This document shows positions 8,772 through 8,896 of a stretch of 8,896 nucleotides of DNA, piece by piece. Origin of the DNA: an uncultured Marinilabiliaceae bacterium (GTDB lineage: Bacteria > Bacteroidota > Bacteroidia > Bacteroidales > Marinilabiliaceae). Made by a program: the position numbers and the translations under genes. The stretch is from assembly GCA_905235955.1 (NCBI GenBank), contig CAJONN010000070.1:1-8896 (forward strand). The letters run 5' to 3'. How positions within the stretch are numbered: position 1 is the stretch's first letter; every line of letters begins with the position of its first letter. Under the pieces are notes generated by a model. It worked only from the letters and a program-made list of their open reading frames with translations, had not been told where the DNA came from and searched no databases.

Positions 8772-8896
8772 GCAAGTGAAGCGATTCCAAAGGAGCAAAA
8801 GAAATATACCCAACAAATTGCCTTCCAACAATTAGTACGAAACCCGATTTTCACCTCGCGGTTGTCGCCTTTGGCACGGAGCGTTAAGAAAATTAT
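8759..8896 (-). other. Right-end stretch open on both strands; partial ORF or dispersed repeat
   Basis: Reading leftward from the window edge, the minus strand is open for 45 codons to a TAA at 8761-8759. The peptide includes LRAKGDNREVKIGFR and ends SFGIASLAKLK. The plus strand is also open across the same bases in the frame starting at 8733, ending IFTSRLSPLARSVKKI, but without an ATG. I recognise no protein family in either reading. Bases 8848-8885 are richer in G and C than the surrounding intergenic DNA. It could be the end of a convergent gene or an intergenic repeat family. I lean towards a repeat because neither peptide looks like a folded domain and both strands stay open. Confidence 0.3.

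Overview
The window holds one complete, intact, single-strand operon of eight genes. It reads moxR, a DUF58/VWA gene, a small membrane-anchored gene without an established name, then batA, batB, batC, batD and batE. This is the 'Bacteroides aerotolerance' (Bat) locus. Gene order, family content and gene lengths point to a member of Bacteroidota, most likely Bacteroidales. Supporting signs are moderately low GC, almost no Shine-Dalgarno sequences, and Bacteroidota-type -7 boxes (TAnnTTTG) upstream of moxR and batD. I cannot resolve the genus from the sequence.

Layout: positions 1-194 are a noncoding leader. It contains six imperfect copies of a 7-bp tandem repeat, a nested inverted repeat, and a candidate promoter. 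Positions 195-8733 hold the eight genes with gaps of 21 to 81 nt. Every gene has an uninterrupted frame. For batD and batE I chose an ATG inside a longer open frame, because the longer versions start at TTG and would overlap batC or precede a clear signal peptide. The gap before batD is long enough to hold an internal promoter and has a good -7 box. Positions 8734-8896 hold no secure gene, but a stretch there is open on both strands and looks unlike the operon.

How the parts fit: MoxR is a cytosolic AAA+ ATPase and the DUF58 protein is its soluble VWA partner, the same pairing logic as other AAA+/VWA systems. BatA and BatB are membrane-anchored VWA proteins. Basic residues after their first membrane helix place the VWA domain on the periplasmic side. 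BatC and BatE are exported TPR proteins. The unnamed third gene and BatD both have a signal peptide, a beta-rich periplasmic part and one membrane helix, followed by a cytosolic tail. Those two tails resemble each other. The whole therefore looks like a trans-envelope assembly: three metal-binding VWA domains, TPR scaffolds, and two proteins that could carry an ATPase-driven change across the inner membrane. The client is unknown. The original aerotolerance link is known for Bacteroides fragilis, but a general role is not settled.

The system itself is a known one. The less described points are the third gene and its shared tail with BatD, the poly-glutamine tracts in BatC, the leader structure, the possible separate promoter for batD-batE, and the two-strand open tail at the right end.
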